From UBA2784 sp964494625 (GTDB lineage Bacteria; Pseudomonadota; Alphaproteobacteria; Micropepsales; Micropepsaceae): DNA of 64,000 nt. Below are positions 1 to 10,251 of the stretch, in pieces. Where the stretch lies: assembly GCA_964494625.1 (NCBI GenBank), contig CAZBRT010000001.1:124001-188000 (forward strand), written 5' to 3'. Below the pieces are notes generated by a model that worked only from the letters and a program-made list of their open reading frames with translations, made no database searches and was not told the DNA's origin. Numbering within the stretch: position 1 is the first letter of the stretch; every line of letters begins with the position of its first letter. Both the position numbers and the translations under genes were made by a program.

Positions 1-2
1 TC

Positions 3-77
3 ATGGCGATCACGCTTTTCTGCTTCAACTTCATCGGCGACGGGCTGCGTGACGCCCTCGACCCGAAAGACCGCTGA
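3..77 (+). CDS. oppC: Oligopeptide ABC transporter permease OppC (3' end only)
   Basis: Only the last 24 codons are in the window, ending at a TGA at 75-77. The tail contains GDGLRDALDPK, the C-terminal signature common to OppC/DppC inner-membrane permeases. The frame continues upstream beyond the window edge, so position 3 is not a start. oppD follows 7 nt later, as expected for an oppBCDF operon. Confidence 0.8.
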   Translation: MAITLFCFNFIGDGLRDALDPKDR

Positions 78-84
78 CGATCCC

Positions 85-1116
<1,032 letters not shown>

Positions 1117-1120
1117 CATC

Positions 1121-2107
1121 ATGACCAACACGCAAGGCACATTGCTCAAGGTTGAAGACCTCAAGGTCCACTTCCCGATCGCGCAGTCCGGTTTTTTCGC
1201 CAAACCCATTCCGCTGAAGGCGGTCGATGGCGTGAGCTTCGAGGTCAAGCAGGGCGAGACGCTCGGCATCGTCGGTGAATCGGGCTGCGGCAAGTCAACG
1301 CTGGGCCGCGCGATCCTGCGCCTCATTGAATCGACCGAAGGCAAGGTCGTGTGGATGGGCGAGGATATCACCAAGCTTCCCGCCGCAAAAATGCGCAACA
1401 AGCGCAAGGAACTGCAGATCATCTTCCAGGATCCCCTGGCCAGCCTCAATCCGCGCATGACCATCGGCGACATCATCGCCGAGCCGCTGGTCAGCTTCAA
1501 TCCGCGCATGGGCAAGGCCGAGCGGCGCGCCAAAGTCGGCGACATGATGAAGAAGGTCGGCCTCCTGCCGCAGATGATCAACCGCTATCCGCACGAATTC
1601 TCGGGCGGCCAGTGCCAGCGCATCGGCATTGCGCGCGCGATGATCCTGCAACCCAAGCTCATCGTCTGCGACGAGCCGGTGTCGTCGCTCGACGTTTCGA
1701 TCCGCGCGCAGATCGTCAATTTGTTGCGTGACCTGCAGCGCGAATTCGGCATGTCGCTGATCTTCATCAGCCACGACCTTTCGGTCATCCGCCATGTGAG
1801 CCACCGCATCCTGGTGCTCTATCTCGGCAAGATCATGGAACTGGCCGAAGGCCAGTCGCTGGCGCGTGCGCCGCGCCATCCTTACACGCAGGCGCTGTGG
1901 TCGGCTGCCCCCATTCCCGATCCCGAGATCGAGAAGAACAAGCAGCACAAGCTGATCCGCGACGACATGCCCTCGCCGCTCAATCCGCCGTCAGGCTGCG
2001 TGTTCCGCACGCGTTGCCCAAAGGTGCAGGCCATCTGTTCAACCGATGTGCCCACCCTGGAAGCCAAGGGGCCGGAGCATTTCGTCGCCTGCCATTTCCC
2101 GGATTGA
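1121..2107 (+). CDS. oppF: Oligopeptide ABC transporter ATP-binding protein OppF
   Basis: Second ATPase of the peptide importer, forming a heterodimer with OppD. The 328-residue product has Walker A GESGCGKS, a Q-loop around IIFQDPLASLNPR, signature SGGQCQR, Walker B LIVCDEPVSSLDVS and H-loop SHDLS. It also has the OppF-type C-terminal region with cysteines (GCVFRTRC). The ATG at 1121 follows the oppD stop by 4 nt, implying translational coupling. A strong hairpin lies 25 nt after the stop, so the operon probably ends here and the binding proteins are transcribed separately. Confidence 0.93.
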   Translation: MTNTQGTLLKVEDLKVHFPIAQSGFFAKPIPLKAVDGVSFEVKQGETLGIVGESGCGKSTLGRAILRLIESTEGKVVWMGEDITKLPAAKMRNKRKELQIIFQDPLASLNPRMTIGDIIAEPLVSFNPRMGKAERRAKVGDMMKKVGLLPQMINRYPHEFSGGQCQRIGIARAMILQPKLIVCDEPVSSLDVSIRAQIVNLLRDLQREFGMSLIFISHDLSVIRHVSHRILVLYLGKIMELAEGQSLARAPRHPYTQALWSAAPIPDPEIEKNKQHKLIRDDMPSPLNPPSGCVFRTRCPKVQAICSTDVPTLEAKGPEHFVACHFPD

Positions 2108-2132
2108 ACCGGCACGCGATTGCCAAAACACG

Positions 2133-2163
2133 AAGGGCGCGGATGTCATCCGCGCCCTTTCTC
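2133..2163 (+). terminator. Hairpin terminator after oppF
   Basis: A 13-bp inverted repeat (AAGGGCGCGGATG at 2133-2145 and its complement at 2147-2159) followed by TTTCT. It lies between two convergent genes (oppF and the minus-strand gene ending at 2183), so it may serve both directions. Confidence 0.75.
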
Positions 2164-2182
2164 ATGTCGCAATGCCAACCGC

Positions 2183-2788
2183 CTATTTGACGCGGCGGAC
2201 CGTGAATGTCTGGTTCTTGCCTTCAAAGTGCATGCGGTAGCTGCCGAGCAATCCTGTCTCGATGATGGCAACCGTGTCGCGGCGCGACTTGAACACGCGA
2301 TCCGCGTCGGTCTGGCGCCATATCTGCCCGTTGTCGAGGACAAAGACATAAGCCCCGTCAGGTGCTGTCAGCGTTTCGACAATACCCGCCGTGATCGAGG
2401 TAATGACTTCCGGCCTTGCGTCCTCCTCTTCAGCGACGGGCGCATCGGGGCGGTTCTCTTCGGGAACCCGCTCGATCCCGAAATCCTCGGGCCGTGTCGG
2501 CTCGCCTTCGTCAACGTCTGCCGCGCCGTCGCCGTCACTGTCTTCCCACAACGTCAGACCGAAGAGTGAAACGCCGTCACCCTCCTCTGCTGCGCGCCCC
2601 AGGGCCGCACGGACTTTCGGCATCACATTGTCGAAACAGGTGAGCCGTTCGGCTTCGGTGGCGATGTCCGCGCAGAGAGCCATTTCCTCCAGGACCGCCT
2701 GTTCCGAGCGCGTGGCTGCGCTGGCGGAGGTACAGGCCATGGCGACCACGACGGCGCTTGCGGCCGTAAACCATAAACGGGTCTTCAT
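2183..2788 (-). CDS. Secreted hypothetical protein
   Basis: A 201-residue protein starting MKTRLWF with a clear signal peptide (hydrophobic stretch, cleavage near ASA-ATR). The mature part begins with an alpha-helical segment holding two Cys (LCADI and LTCFDNV), then an acidic low-complexity linker rich in Asp/Glu/Pro. It ends in a beta-rich domain that reads like a small ligand- or cell-wall-binding fold (DNGQIWRQTD). The start at 2788 has AAGGAAAG eight bases upstream; a start 7 codons further out would shift the signal peptide inward. It lies between the opp ATPase genes and the oppA genes on the opposite strand, so a link to peptide uptake is only positional. Function not recognised. Confidence 0.7.
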   Translation of the reverse strand: MKTRLWFTAASAVVVAMACTSASAATRSEQAVLEEMALCADIATEAERLTCFDNVMPKVRAALGRAAEEGDGVSLFGLTLWEDSDGDGAADVDEGEPTRPEDFGIERVPEENRPDAPVAEEEDARPEVITSITAGIVETLTAPDGAYVFVLDNGQIWRQTDADRVFKSRRDTVAIIETGLLGSYRMHFEGKNQTFTVRRVK

Positions 2789-3056
2789 CTCTTTGACTTT
2801 CCTTGCCATTCAGCGTCCACCGGCGATATTCCGCCCCATAGGCGACGCCCATAATCCACCGGATTGTGATGCGTCAACCGCATGTTTTCAAACCCATTTT
2901 GCCTGACAGTTCCGTAATATGCCAGCAGGAGCGACGGCGGCCCAAGGTGGACTTCAGCCGGTTCAGCGACTATTCAGCCCAGTCATGCGAGCACGCAGGC
3001 TCGGCGCCGTCCCTTCGCGTCGTGCGACGGGGCAGACACGTTCAGGGAGGAACAAA

Positions 3057-4850
3057 ATGGGGATCAAGTCATGGATGCGCGGCCTCGCCGCGGCATTCGT
3101 TGCGGTGGGCATTGCGGCGGGTTCAATGGTGGCAGCAACGCCTCTCGCCAACGCCGCCGAACCGATTGTGCTTCACCGCGGCAACGGTGCCGAACCTGAC
3201 TCGCTTGATCCCCACAAAGCAACCGGCTCCTGGGAAAACAACATCGTCGGCGACATGCTCATCGGTCTCTTGACCGATGATGCGATGGCGCGTCCGGTTC
3301 CGGGTGCTGCCGTTTCCTGGGAAACGAGCGCTGACGGCCTCGTCTGGACGTTCAAGCTGCGCGAAGGCATGTTGTGGTCAGATGGCGTGCCGGTCACGGC
3401 CGAAGACTTCGTCTTCGCGCTCCAGCGCATCAATTCGCCGGAGACCAACGCGCAATACGCGTCGCTCACCCATGTGGTCAAGAATGCCGCGGCGGCCCTT
3501 GCGGGCGACGTTCCAGTGACCGACATCGGCATCCGCGCGCTCGATCCGATGACGGTCCAGATCACGCTGGAGCATCCGGCTCCCTATCTGACGGAGCTCC
3601 TGACGCACTACACGTTCTTCCCGGTGCCCAAGCACGCGGTGATGGCGCATGGCAATGATTGGGTCAAAGCGGGCAATTATGTCTCCAACGGCCCCTATAT
3701 GCTCGCCGAATGGCAGCCCAACTCGTTTGTGCACGTCGTGCGCAATCCGAATTTCTACGACAATGCGAATGTCCAGATCGACGAGGTCTACTATTACTCG
3801 TCGGAAGACCAGGTGGCATCGCTCAAGCGCTTCCGCGCGGGCGAGTTCGACCTGAATGCGGGCATTCCGGCCCAGCAGATCGACTTCATCCGGGCCGAGC
3901 TTGGCGACTATCTGCGCATCGCCGAGTATGTGACCGTCAACTACATCGTCTTCAACCTGACACGCCCGACCTTCCAGGACGTGCGCGTGCGCACCGCGAT
4001 CTCGATGCTGATCGACCGCGAGACGATCACCGACCGCATCATGAAGGCGGGCGAGACGCCGGCCTATTCGATCGTGCCGGCATCGATCCCCAATTATCCG
4101 GTCAAGGCGCGTCTTGCCTGGTCTGAAATGCCGATGGCCGAGCGCATCGAGCGCGCCAAGGCCCTGCTTGCCGAGGCCGGTTTTGGCCCCGCCAATCCGC
4201 TGCGCTTCCAGTTCAGCCACCCCTCGTCAACCGATGCCAAGCGCATCGCCACGGCGCTGCAACAGATGTGGCGCGCGGGCGGCGTTGAAGTGGAACTCAT
4301 TCCCGGCGAAGTGCGCGTCACCTACAACAATCTGCGCTCGCAGAATTTCGATGTAGGCTGGGCCGGCTGGATCGCCGATTTCCCGGACGCAAAGAACTTC
4401 CTTTATCTTGCTGAATCACGTTCGGGCGAGATGAACTATTCCAAATACGACAGCGTGGCGTTCAACGATCTGGTGCTGGCGTCCGACAACGAGGCTGATG
4501 TCGCCAAGCGCGGCGAGTTGCTGCGTCAGGCTGAGCAGATGCTGATTGATGACGCTCCGATGGCGCCCGTCCTGTTCAGCGTATCGCGCAACCTCGTGAA
4601 CTCCTACGTGAAGGGTTTCGAGGACAATCTCACCAACATCCATCGTACGCGCTACATGCGGATCGAAGGCCCCCGCACACCGCCGGGCCAGACGGAAGTC
4701 GCCACGGCAGGCGATCCGGGTGCCAGTGTCGATGTGCCCGGAGAGGATTCCGGCAAAGGCTTTTTCGGCACCATCTGGGGCTGGATTGTCGGCGCTTGGA
4801 ACTGGTTCCTTAGCCTTCTGTGCAGCTGGTTCGGCATCGCCTGTTCGTAA
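3057..4850 (+). CDS. Periplasmic oligopeptide-binding protein OppA paralogue 1
   Basis: Peptide-binding receptor of the SBP_bac_5 family (597 aa), expected to deliver peptides to the adjacent Opp permease. A signal peptide covers about residues 1-31 (cleavage near NAAEP). The mature N-terminus has the motif HRGNGAEPDSLDPHK, shared by all three copies. The start at 3057 has a good ribosome site (AGGGAGG at 3044-3050). Compared with typical OppA the C-terminus is extended by a Gly/Pro/Asp-rich linker and a 30-residue hydrophobic tail (568-597) rich in Trp with two Cys, which could be a membrane anchor or sorting tail. Two similar paralogues follow directly. Confidence 0.88.
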   Translation: MGIKSWMRGLAAAFVAVGIAAGSMVAATPLANAAEPIVLHRGNGAEPDSLDPHKATGSWENNIVGDMLIGLLTDDAMARPVPGAAVSWETSADGLVWTFKLREGMLWSDGVPVTAEDFVFALQRINSPETNAQYASLTHVVKNAAAALAGDVPVTDIGIRALDPMTVQITLEHPAPYLTELLTHYTFFPVPKHAVMAHGNDWVKAGNYVSNGPYMLAEWQPNSFVHVVRNPNFYDNANVQIDEVYYYSSEDQVASLKRFRAGEFDLNAGIPAQQIDFIRAELGDYLRIAEYVTVNYIVFNLTRPTFQDVRVRTAISMLIDRETITDRIMKAGETPAYSIVPASIPNYPVKARLAWSEMPMAERIERAKALLAEAGFGPANPLRFQFSHPSSTDAKRIATALQQMWRAGGVEVELIPGEVRVTYNNLRSQNFDVGWAGWIADFPDAKNFLYLAESRSGEMNYSKYDSVAFNDLVLASDNEADVAKRGELLRQAEQMLIDDAPMAPVLFSVSRNLVNSYVKGFEDNLTNIHRTRYMRIEGPRTPPGQTEVATAGDPGASVDVPGEDSGKGFFGTIWGWIVGAWNWFLSLLCSWFGIACS

Positions 4851-4856
4851 GATGCA

Positions 4857-4893
4857 AAGGGCGGCGGGGATGACCTGCCGCCCTTCAGCTTTT
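4857..4893 (+). terminator. Hairpin between oppA1 and oppA2 (terminator or attenuator)
   Basis: Inverted repeat AAGGGCGGC (4857-4865) / GCCGCCCTT (4877-4885) followed within a few bases by CTTTTT. It lies in the 102-bp gap between oppA paralogues 1 and 2 and would end or attenuate transcription after the first binding protein. Confidence 0.65.
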
Positions 4894-4952
4894 TGCCCTA
4901 AACTCCACCCGCCGCCCCAACCGGCACCCTTTGTCTTGGCAAGGACACGCGC

Positions 4953-6728
4953 ATGTTCAAATCCCTGACCCGGCTTGCTTCCGCTGCCGCCCTTTCCCTT
5001 TTCGCGCTTGCGGGAGTTGCAGTCAGCCCGGCCCTGGCCGATGCCCCAAAGATCCTCCATCGCGGCAATGGCGCGGAACCGGATTCGCTTGATCCGCACA
5101 AGGCGCAAGGCCAGTGGGAAGCCCATATCATCGGCGAGTTCATCATGGGCCTGACGACAGAGGGGCCGGATGCCAAGCCCATTCCCGGCGCGGCCACGTC
5201 TTGGACAGTGTCCGACGACGGGCTGGTGTGGACGTTCAAGCTGCGCGAGGGGGCAACCTGGTCAGACGGCGTGCCGGTAACAGCGGATGATTTCGTCTTT
5301 GCCTGGCGGCGCCTGATGGACCCCGCAACAACCGCACAATATGCATCGCTGCTCTACATCGTGAAGAACGGCCGTGCCATCAACGGCAACATTCTGCCGC
5401 CGGCCGATCTGGGCGTTCGCGCCGTGGATGCGGGAACATTCGAAGTCACGCTGGAAAACCCGGCGCCCTATCTTCCGGAAGTGCTGGCACATCAGGCGAC
5501 GTTCCCTGTGCCCAAGCACAAGGTCGAGGCCCTGGGAGATGCCTGGGTGCGTCCGGGCAACGCTGTCGGCAACGGGCCTTACATGCTCGTGGAATGGTCG
5601 CCACAGGACTTTGTGCATCTCGTGCGCAATCCCACGTTCTATGACAATGCGAATGTGAAGATCGACGAGATCTTCTTCTATCCGACGGCTGACAGTGAGT
5701 CCGCGCTCAACCGGTTCCGTGCCGGCGACCTCGATATGCAGGACGGATTCCCGATGTCCAAGATCGACTGGCTGCGTGAGAACATGCCAAGCGCGATCAA
5801 GCTCTCGCCTTACCTCGTTGTGAGCTACACCGTTTTCAATCACACGCGCGCGCCGTTCAATGATGTGCGGGTGCGCGAAGCGCTGTCACTTGCCTTTGAC
5901 CGCGAGACGCTGGCGAACCGCATCTACCGGCTGGGGGAACCACCCGCCTATGGGCTGGTGCCGCCGGGCATTGCCAATTATCCGGGGACGGCACGGCTTT
6001 CCTTCGCCGACATGCCGCGCGCGGAACGCATCGCGCGGGCCAAGCAACTCCTGGCCGAGGCCGGTTTCGGGCCAGACCGCCCCCTCGCCTTCGCCTATAA
6101 CTACATCAATGATCCCGATACCCGCCGGGCGGCCGCTGCCATCCAGCAATTCTGGGCCGAGATCGGTGTCACCGTCGAATTGCGCGCGAGTGAAGCACGC
6201 GTGCATTACACCTCATATCTCCAGACCGGCAACTTTGATGTTGCCGCCGCCGGATGGGTTGGCGACTTCAACGACGCCGAGAATTTCCTCTTCATGTTCG
6301 AGACACGCAACGAGGGGTTCAATTACGGCCGCTATTCAAGCCCCGTCTATGACGACCTGATGGCGCGCTCGCGCACACTGACGGACATCGTCGAGCGCGG
6401 CCGGATGCTCAATGAGGCCGAGCAGGTCCTTCTGGATGACCAGGCCATCCTGCCGTCGCGGTTCCCCTTCACGCGCTACATCGTGCAGGACTGGGTAAAG
6501 GGCTTTGTCGCCAATCAGCGTGACACCTATCGCGCGCGCTGGCTCGACATCGAGCGGCCTTCCGGCAGCGCCGACAGTGTCGCGGATGCCGGCGGCACCG
6601 CTTCACCCGATGCGGCTGCCCCCGAAGAATCCGGCGGCTTCTTTGCCACCATCTGGGGATGGATCGTCGGTGCGTGGAACTGGTTCCTCGGCCTCCTGTG
6701 CAACTGGTTCGGAATCGCCTGCAGCTGA
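4953..6728 (+). CDS. Periplasmic oligopeptide-binding protein OppA paralogue 2
   Basis: A second SBP_bac_5 peptide receptor (591 aa) with signal peptide (cleavage near ALA-DAP), the same HRGNGAEPDSLDPHK opening and the family motif DDFVFAWRRL. It shares long blocks with paralogue 1 (for example LVRNPTFYDNANVKIDE) and ends in a nearly identical 30-residue Trp/Cys tail (562-591, WGWIVGAWNWF...). The region before the tail is Ala/Pro/Glu-rich. Divergence in the ligand-binding core between copies suggests different peptide preferences. Paralogue 3 begins 27 nt after the stop, so these two are probably co-transcribed. Confidence 0.88.
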   Translation: MFKSLTRLASAAALSLFALAGVAVSPALADAPKILHRGNGAEPDSLDPHKAQGQWEAHIIGEFIMGLTTEGPDAKPIPGAATSWTVSDDGLVWTFKLREGATWSDGVPVTADDFVFAWRRLMDPATTAQYASLLYIVKNGRAINGNILPPADLGVRAVDAGTFEVTLENPAPYLPEVLAHQATFPVPKHKVEALGDAWVRPGNAVGNGPYMLVEWSPQDFVHLVRNPTFYDNANVKIDEIFFYPTADSESALNRFRAGDLDMQDGFPMSKIDWLRENMPSAIKLSPYLVVSYTVFNHTRAPFNDVRVREALSLAFDRETLANRIYRLGEPPAYGLVPPGIANYPGTARLSFADMPRAERIARAKQLLAEAGFGPDRPLAFAYNYINDPDTRRAAAAIQQFWAEIGVTVELRASEARVHYTSYLQTGNFDVAAAGWVGDFNDAENFLFMFETRNEGFNYGRYSSPVYDDLMARSRTLTDIVERGRMLNEAEQVLLDDQAILPSRFPFTRYIVQDWVKGFVANQRDTYRARWLDIERPSGSADSVADAGGTASPDAAAPEESGGFFATIWGWIVGAWNWFLGLLCNWFGIACS

Positions 6729-6755
6729 CCGCGTTACTTCAGGGAGTTGCTCCGC

Positions 6756-8504
6756 ATGACCCTCTTCCGCCGCACGGCCCTTGCCGTGATGATCGCGCTT
6801 GCCGCCATCAGCAGCAGCGCTGCCGCCGCAACGCTTCACCGCGGCAACATGAATGAGCCGGATTCGCTAGACCCGCACCGCGCCACGGGAAGCTGGGAGA
6901 ACAACATCCTGGGTGATTTGTTCCTTGGCCTGACGACGGAAGCCGCTGACGGCTCGGCCATTCCCGGTGCAGCCGAGAGCTGGACGGTGTCGCCCGACGG
7001 CCTCGTCTATACGTTCACGCTGCGCGCCGATGGCGTGTGGTCCGACGGCACGCCGGTCGTGGCCGACGATTTTGTGTTCTCGATCCGGCGCCTGCTTGAT
7101 CCCAAGCTTGCTGCCGAATATGCGTCGATCCTCTACGTCATCAAGAATGCGTTTCCCGTGAATGCAGGCGATGCCCAAGCCGAAGAACTTGGCGTGCGCG
7201 CACTTGATCCGCGCACTGTCGAGATCACGCTGGAGCATCCGGCCGCCTACCTGCCGCAGCTCTTGATGCACCAAACGGCCTATCCCGTGCCGCGCCATGT
7301 TGTGGAGCAATTCGGCGCCGACTGGACCGATCCCGCGCACATGGTCACCAATGGCGCCTTCATGCTGGCGGAATGGACGCCCAACGATCACGTGCGGATC
7401 GTGCGCAATCCGCGCTTCCATGATGCGGCCAACGTCGCGCTCGACGCGGTGATCTTCTACCCGACCGACGACGGGGCCGCCGCGATCAAGCGCTTTCGCG
7501 CTGGCGAGTTGGACATGAACGCGGGCTTTCCTTCGCAGCAGGTGCAGTGGCTGCGGGAAAATCTTTCCGCCGCGACGCGTTTTGCGACCTTCATCAACAC
7601 GCGCTACATGGTTTTCCTGACCGAGCGCGCACCCTTTGATGATCTGCGCGTGCGGCGCGCCCTGTCGATGGCCATCGACCGCGAGACGATTGCCGCCAGG
7701 ATCATGGGCGCGGGCGAGTTGCCGGCCTGGTCCCTGGTGCCGCCGGGCATGTCGAACTACACCGCCGGGGCGCAGCATGATTTTGCTACGATGACGCTCG
7801 CCCAGCGGCAGGAGGCAGCCAAGGCGCTTTTGGCCGAGGCAGGCTTCGGGCCGGGCAATCCCTTGCGCTTCCGCTACAGCTACATCGCTGATCCGGATTC
7901 GCGGCGTGTTGCTGCCGCGCTCCAGGAAATGTGGAAAGCGGTCGGCGCAGAGGCTGAGCTCGTCGTGAGCGAGAAGAAGGTCCACTACAACAGTGTGCGT
8001 TCGCGCGACTATGAAGTGGCGGAAGCAAACTGGATTGCCGATTTCGACGATCCCAAGAACTTCTTGTTCCTCGCGCAGCCCACATCCGGCGACATGAACA
8101 TGAGCCGCTGGGACGATATGGCATTCGAGCGGATGATCGCCGACAGCGACCAGATGACGGATGCAGCGGCGCGTGCGGTCCTTATGCGCGATGCCGAACA
8201 GTACATGCTGGATGCAGCGCCACTCACGCCCATTTATTTCGGTGTCAGCCGTAATCTGGTCGGCCAGCATGTGCGCGGCTTTGTTGACAACATCACCAAT
8301 GTCCACCGCTCGCGTTTCCTGTCGATCGACGAGGGCGCACGCGTGGCCCGTGGCAGCGGCGCGGCAACGGAACCGCAGGCTGAGGCAAGTGCTGATGAGG
8401 GTGGCGGCTTCTTCAGCACGATCTGGGGATGGATGGTCTCGGCCTGGAACTGGTTCCTTGGCCTTCTGTGCGGCTGGTTCGGCGTCGCCTGCCCGCAGGC
8501 CTGA
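6756..8504 (+). CDS. Periplasmic oligopeptide-binding protein OppA paralogue 3
   Basis: Third tandem SBP_bac_5 receptor (582 aa) with a signal peptide ending near SAAAA-TLHRG. The N-terminal motif differs slightly (HRGNMNEPDSLDPH). The ATG at 6756 is preferred over a TTG three codons earlier because AGGGAG at 6741-6746 is correctly spaced from it. It carries the same C-terminal tail (551-582: WGWMVSAWNWF, then Cys and FGVAC), extended by Pro-Gln-Ala. A strong terminator hairpin follows. Retention of the tail in all three copies implies it is selected for. Confidence 0.88.
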   Translation: MTLFRRTALAVMIALAAISSSAAAATLHRGNMNEPDSLDPHRATGSWENNILGDLFLGLTTEAADGSAIPGAAESWTVSPDGLVYTFTLRADGVWSDGTPVVADDFVFSIRRLLDPKLAAEYASILYVIKNAFPVNAGDAQAEELGVRALDPRTVEITLEHPAAYLPQLLMHQTAYPVPRHVVEQFGADWTDPAHMVTNGAFMLAEWTPNDHVRIVRNPRFHDAANVALDAVIFYPTDDGAAAIKRFRAGELDMNAGFPSQQVQWLRENLSAATRFATFINTRYMVFLTERAPFDDLRVRRALSMAIDRETIAARIMGAGELPAWSLVPPGMSNYTAGAQHDFATMTLAQRQEAAKALLAEAGFGPGNPLRFRYSYIADPDSRRVAAALQEMWKAVGAEAELVVSEKKVHYNSVRSRDYEVAEANWIADFDDPKNFLFLAQPTSGDMNMSRWDDMAFERMIADSDQMTDAAARAVLMRDAEQYMLDAAPLTPIYFGVSRNLVGQHVRGFVDNITNVHRSRFLSIDEGARVARGSGAATEPQAEASADEGGGFFSTIWGWMVSAWNWFLGLLCGWFGVACPQA

Positions 8505-8528
8505 CACGGCTTTCTTGAAAGAAGAAGC

Positions 8529-8560
8529 GGGCCGGAGGTGTCCTCCGGCCCATTCATTTC
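8529..8560. terminator. Bidirectional terminator hairpin after oppA3
   Basis: Perfect 10-bp inverted repeat GGGCCGGAGG (8529-8538) / CCTCCGGCCC (8542-8551), 3-nt loop, followed by a T-rich stretch. It lies between convergent genes, so it can terminate both oppA3 and the minus-strand gene ending at 8573. Confidence 0.75.
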
Positions 8561-8572
8561 TCCGTGCGCAGA

Positions 8573-8860
8573 TCAGCGCCGCGTCTCGAGCAGATTTGCA
8601 ATCCTGTCGTTCGATGCCCTGATGTCGAGCACGGCAAAGATCAGCCCCATGACAAGCACGGCAGACAGAAATCCGAGCGCGCCGCCAATCACACGCGCGA
8701 TGATCACGGCAGAATTGCTGACGAGACTGATGTCGAGAAGGTTCATGACGGTGATGACCGTCTCGTTCACAGGTCCGGTCAGGAACCCGACAACAATGAT
8801 TCCGAAGAAGATGATCCAGGCAAGCGCCTCGAACATCTTGGACACGAAATTGCGCAGCAT
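8573..8860 (-). CDS. Small integral membrane protein
   Basis: A 95-residue protein starting MLRNFVSK with a first hydrophobic helix (about 10-31) and a second, longer hydrophobic region (about 46-80), ending in a charged tail (DRIANLLETRR). The ATG at 8860 has GAGGGGAA six bases upstream; the in-frame ATG at 8890 lacks this. Function not recognised. It lies downstream of the tldE-like gene on the same strand (59-bp gap). Confidence 0.6.
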   Translation of the reverse strand: MLRNFVSKMFEALAWIIFFGIIVVGFLTGPVNETVITVMNLLDISLVSNSAVIIARVIGGALGFLSAVLVMGLIFAVLDIRASNDRIANLLETRR

Positions 8861-8919
8861 GCCATTCCCCTCTGGTATGAGCCGGGGCATATGCCCCAGC
8901 CCATCACGGCGGATGGAAG

Positions 8920-10242
8920 CTACAAGGTCAAGCGGAATGCCGAGAGCAGTGCGCCCGGCAGATGCGCACTTTCCGTCGAACGTCCCTCGTAGGTCGAGGG
9001 ATCAAGCAGAAACTCGCGCGTGCGCGTCAGCGCCTCGAGATTGTCCCCCAGCATGCTGTAGATCGTATCGTCAAAGCGCATGACGTTGAGCGGCGCGACG
9101 ATCTCGCCATTCTCCACCCAGAAGGTGCCAAAGCGCGTCATGCCGGTGAGCCTGCCCGCGCTGCGATCCGAGAAATTGAGATACCAGAGATTTGACACGT
9201 AAACGCCGGTGCCAAGCCGCTTCAGCACATCGGCTTCATCAAGATCGCCAGGGAGCATTTCAACGGACAACGGACGTTCTGCGCCATTGGCCGCATTGGT
9301 TGACGCACCATACTCAACCGCTGAACGCGGGCTGACCAGCGCATCGCGATAAAGCCCGCCTTCGACCATTGTCACGCAGGCGGGCTTGATGAAACCTTCG
9401 CGCTGGAAGGCGGGGCTTGCGCCCTCGTCCGTGTTCTCGCGGATCGTCACCATCGGTGAGAGGCGCGCATTGCCCTCGATCATGCGCAGGAAAATGGTCG
9501 AACGCGTCTTCTGCGCGGCAAGGCCATAGCCGCCCCAGGCGAGCATGTTCATGATCTCGTTCAAGGCGGCAGGCGCCAGATAGGCGCGGTAGGCGCCGGG
9601 GGGCACCGTGCGCGGCTCGTGATAGAGGCCCTTCAGCTTTTGCGACGCGCCCGCGACGGCCTGACCGAATTCCTTCCCGCTCCAGTCGAAGCCGGCATAA
9701 GACGATTTCACCGCCTTGTCGCCGGCGTGATAAAAACTCCAGTCGAGATTGAAGCTCGATGTCGCATCAAAATTGCGCTGGCCGAGATTATTGGCAAAGC
9801 CCGTGTAAACCGGCCCCGCCGCATAGATGCCCACCATGTCACGCGCATGACCGGCGGCGAGGATCGCGTCGGCGGCCTCGCGCGGGGAGAGGATTTTTCC
9901 CTCCCGCGTGCGTGCGGTGGGCGACGGCTTCTCATTCACCAGAAGATAGGGGTCTTCGGGCGCGAGACGCGTGACCTCGCGCAGATGCGCCATGGTTTCG
10001 GCGAGGCGAGCCTGATCGTCCGCCATGCGGCCCGACAGCGACAGCGTCGTCTCGGCGTGGCGTTTGCCGAGGATGAGTTCGACGGAAAGCTCGACCTCCT
10101 CCACACGGCCGGGCTGGCGCAGGGCGCTCTTGTTGAAGCGCACGAAGTCGGAATGTTCCGCGCGGTAGTTGGCGAGGAAGACTTCGCCGGGCTTTGCAAG
10201 CGCTTCCAGCGCACCGGCAACGGCGTCAAAATGCTCTTTCAT
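8920..10242 (-). CDS. TldE/PmbA-family metalloprotease partner subunit
   Basis: A 440-residue TldD/PmbA-family protein of the non-catalytic TldE type: it lacks the HExxxH zinc motif present in its neighbour. Family hallmarks are the conserved C-terminal block (TGVYVSNLWYLNFSDRSAG, then GTFWVENGEIVAPL). In characterised pairs TldE and TldD form a heterodimeric peptidase that trims unfolded or peptide substrates, including RiPP leaders. It starts 9 nt after the tldD-like stop, so the two are translated from one message in the order D then E. Confidence 0.85.
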   Translation of the reverse strand: MKEHFDAVAGALEALAKPGEVFLANYRAEHSDFVRFNKSALRQPGRVEEVELSVELILGKRHAETTLSLSGRMADDQARLAETMAHLREVTRLAPEDPYLLVNEKPSPTARTREGKILSPREAADAILAAGHARDMVGIYAAGPVYTGFANNLGQRNFDATSSFNLDWSFYHAGDKAVKSSYAGFDWSGKEFGQAVAGASQKLKGLYHEPRTVPPGAYRAYLAPAALNEIMNMLAWGGYGLAAQKTRSTIFLRMIEGNARLSPMVTIRENTDEGASPAFQREGFIKPACVTMVEGGLYRDALVSPRSAVEYGASTNAANGAERPLSVEMLPGDLDEADVLKRLGTGVYVSNLWYLNFSDRSAGRLTGMTRFGTFWVENGEIVAPLNVMRFDDTIYSMLGDNLEALTRTREFLLDPSTYEGRSTESAHLPGALLSAFRLTL

Positions 10243-10251
10243 GGACGTTCC

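Noticed and set aside
6867..8507. Long minus-strand open frame opposite oppA paralogue 3
   Set aside because: Antisense shadow of a well-supported binding protein; no recognised domain.
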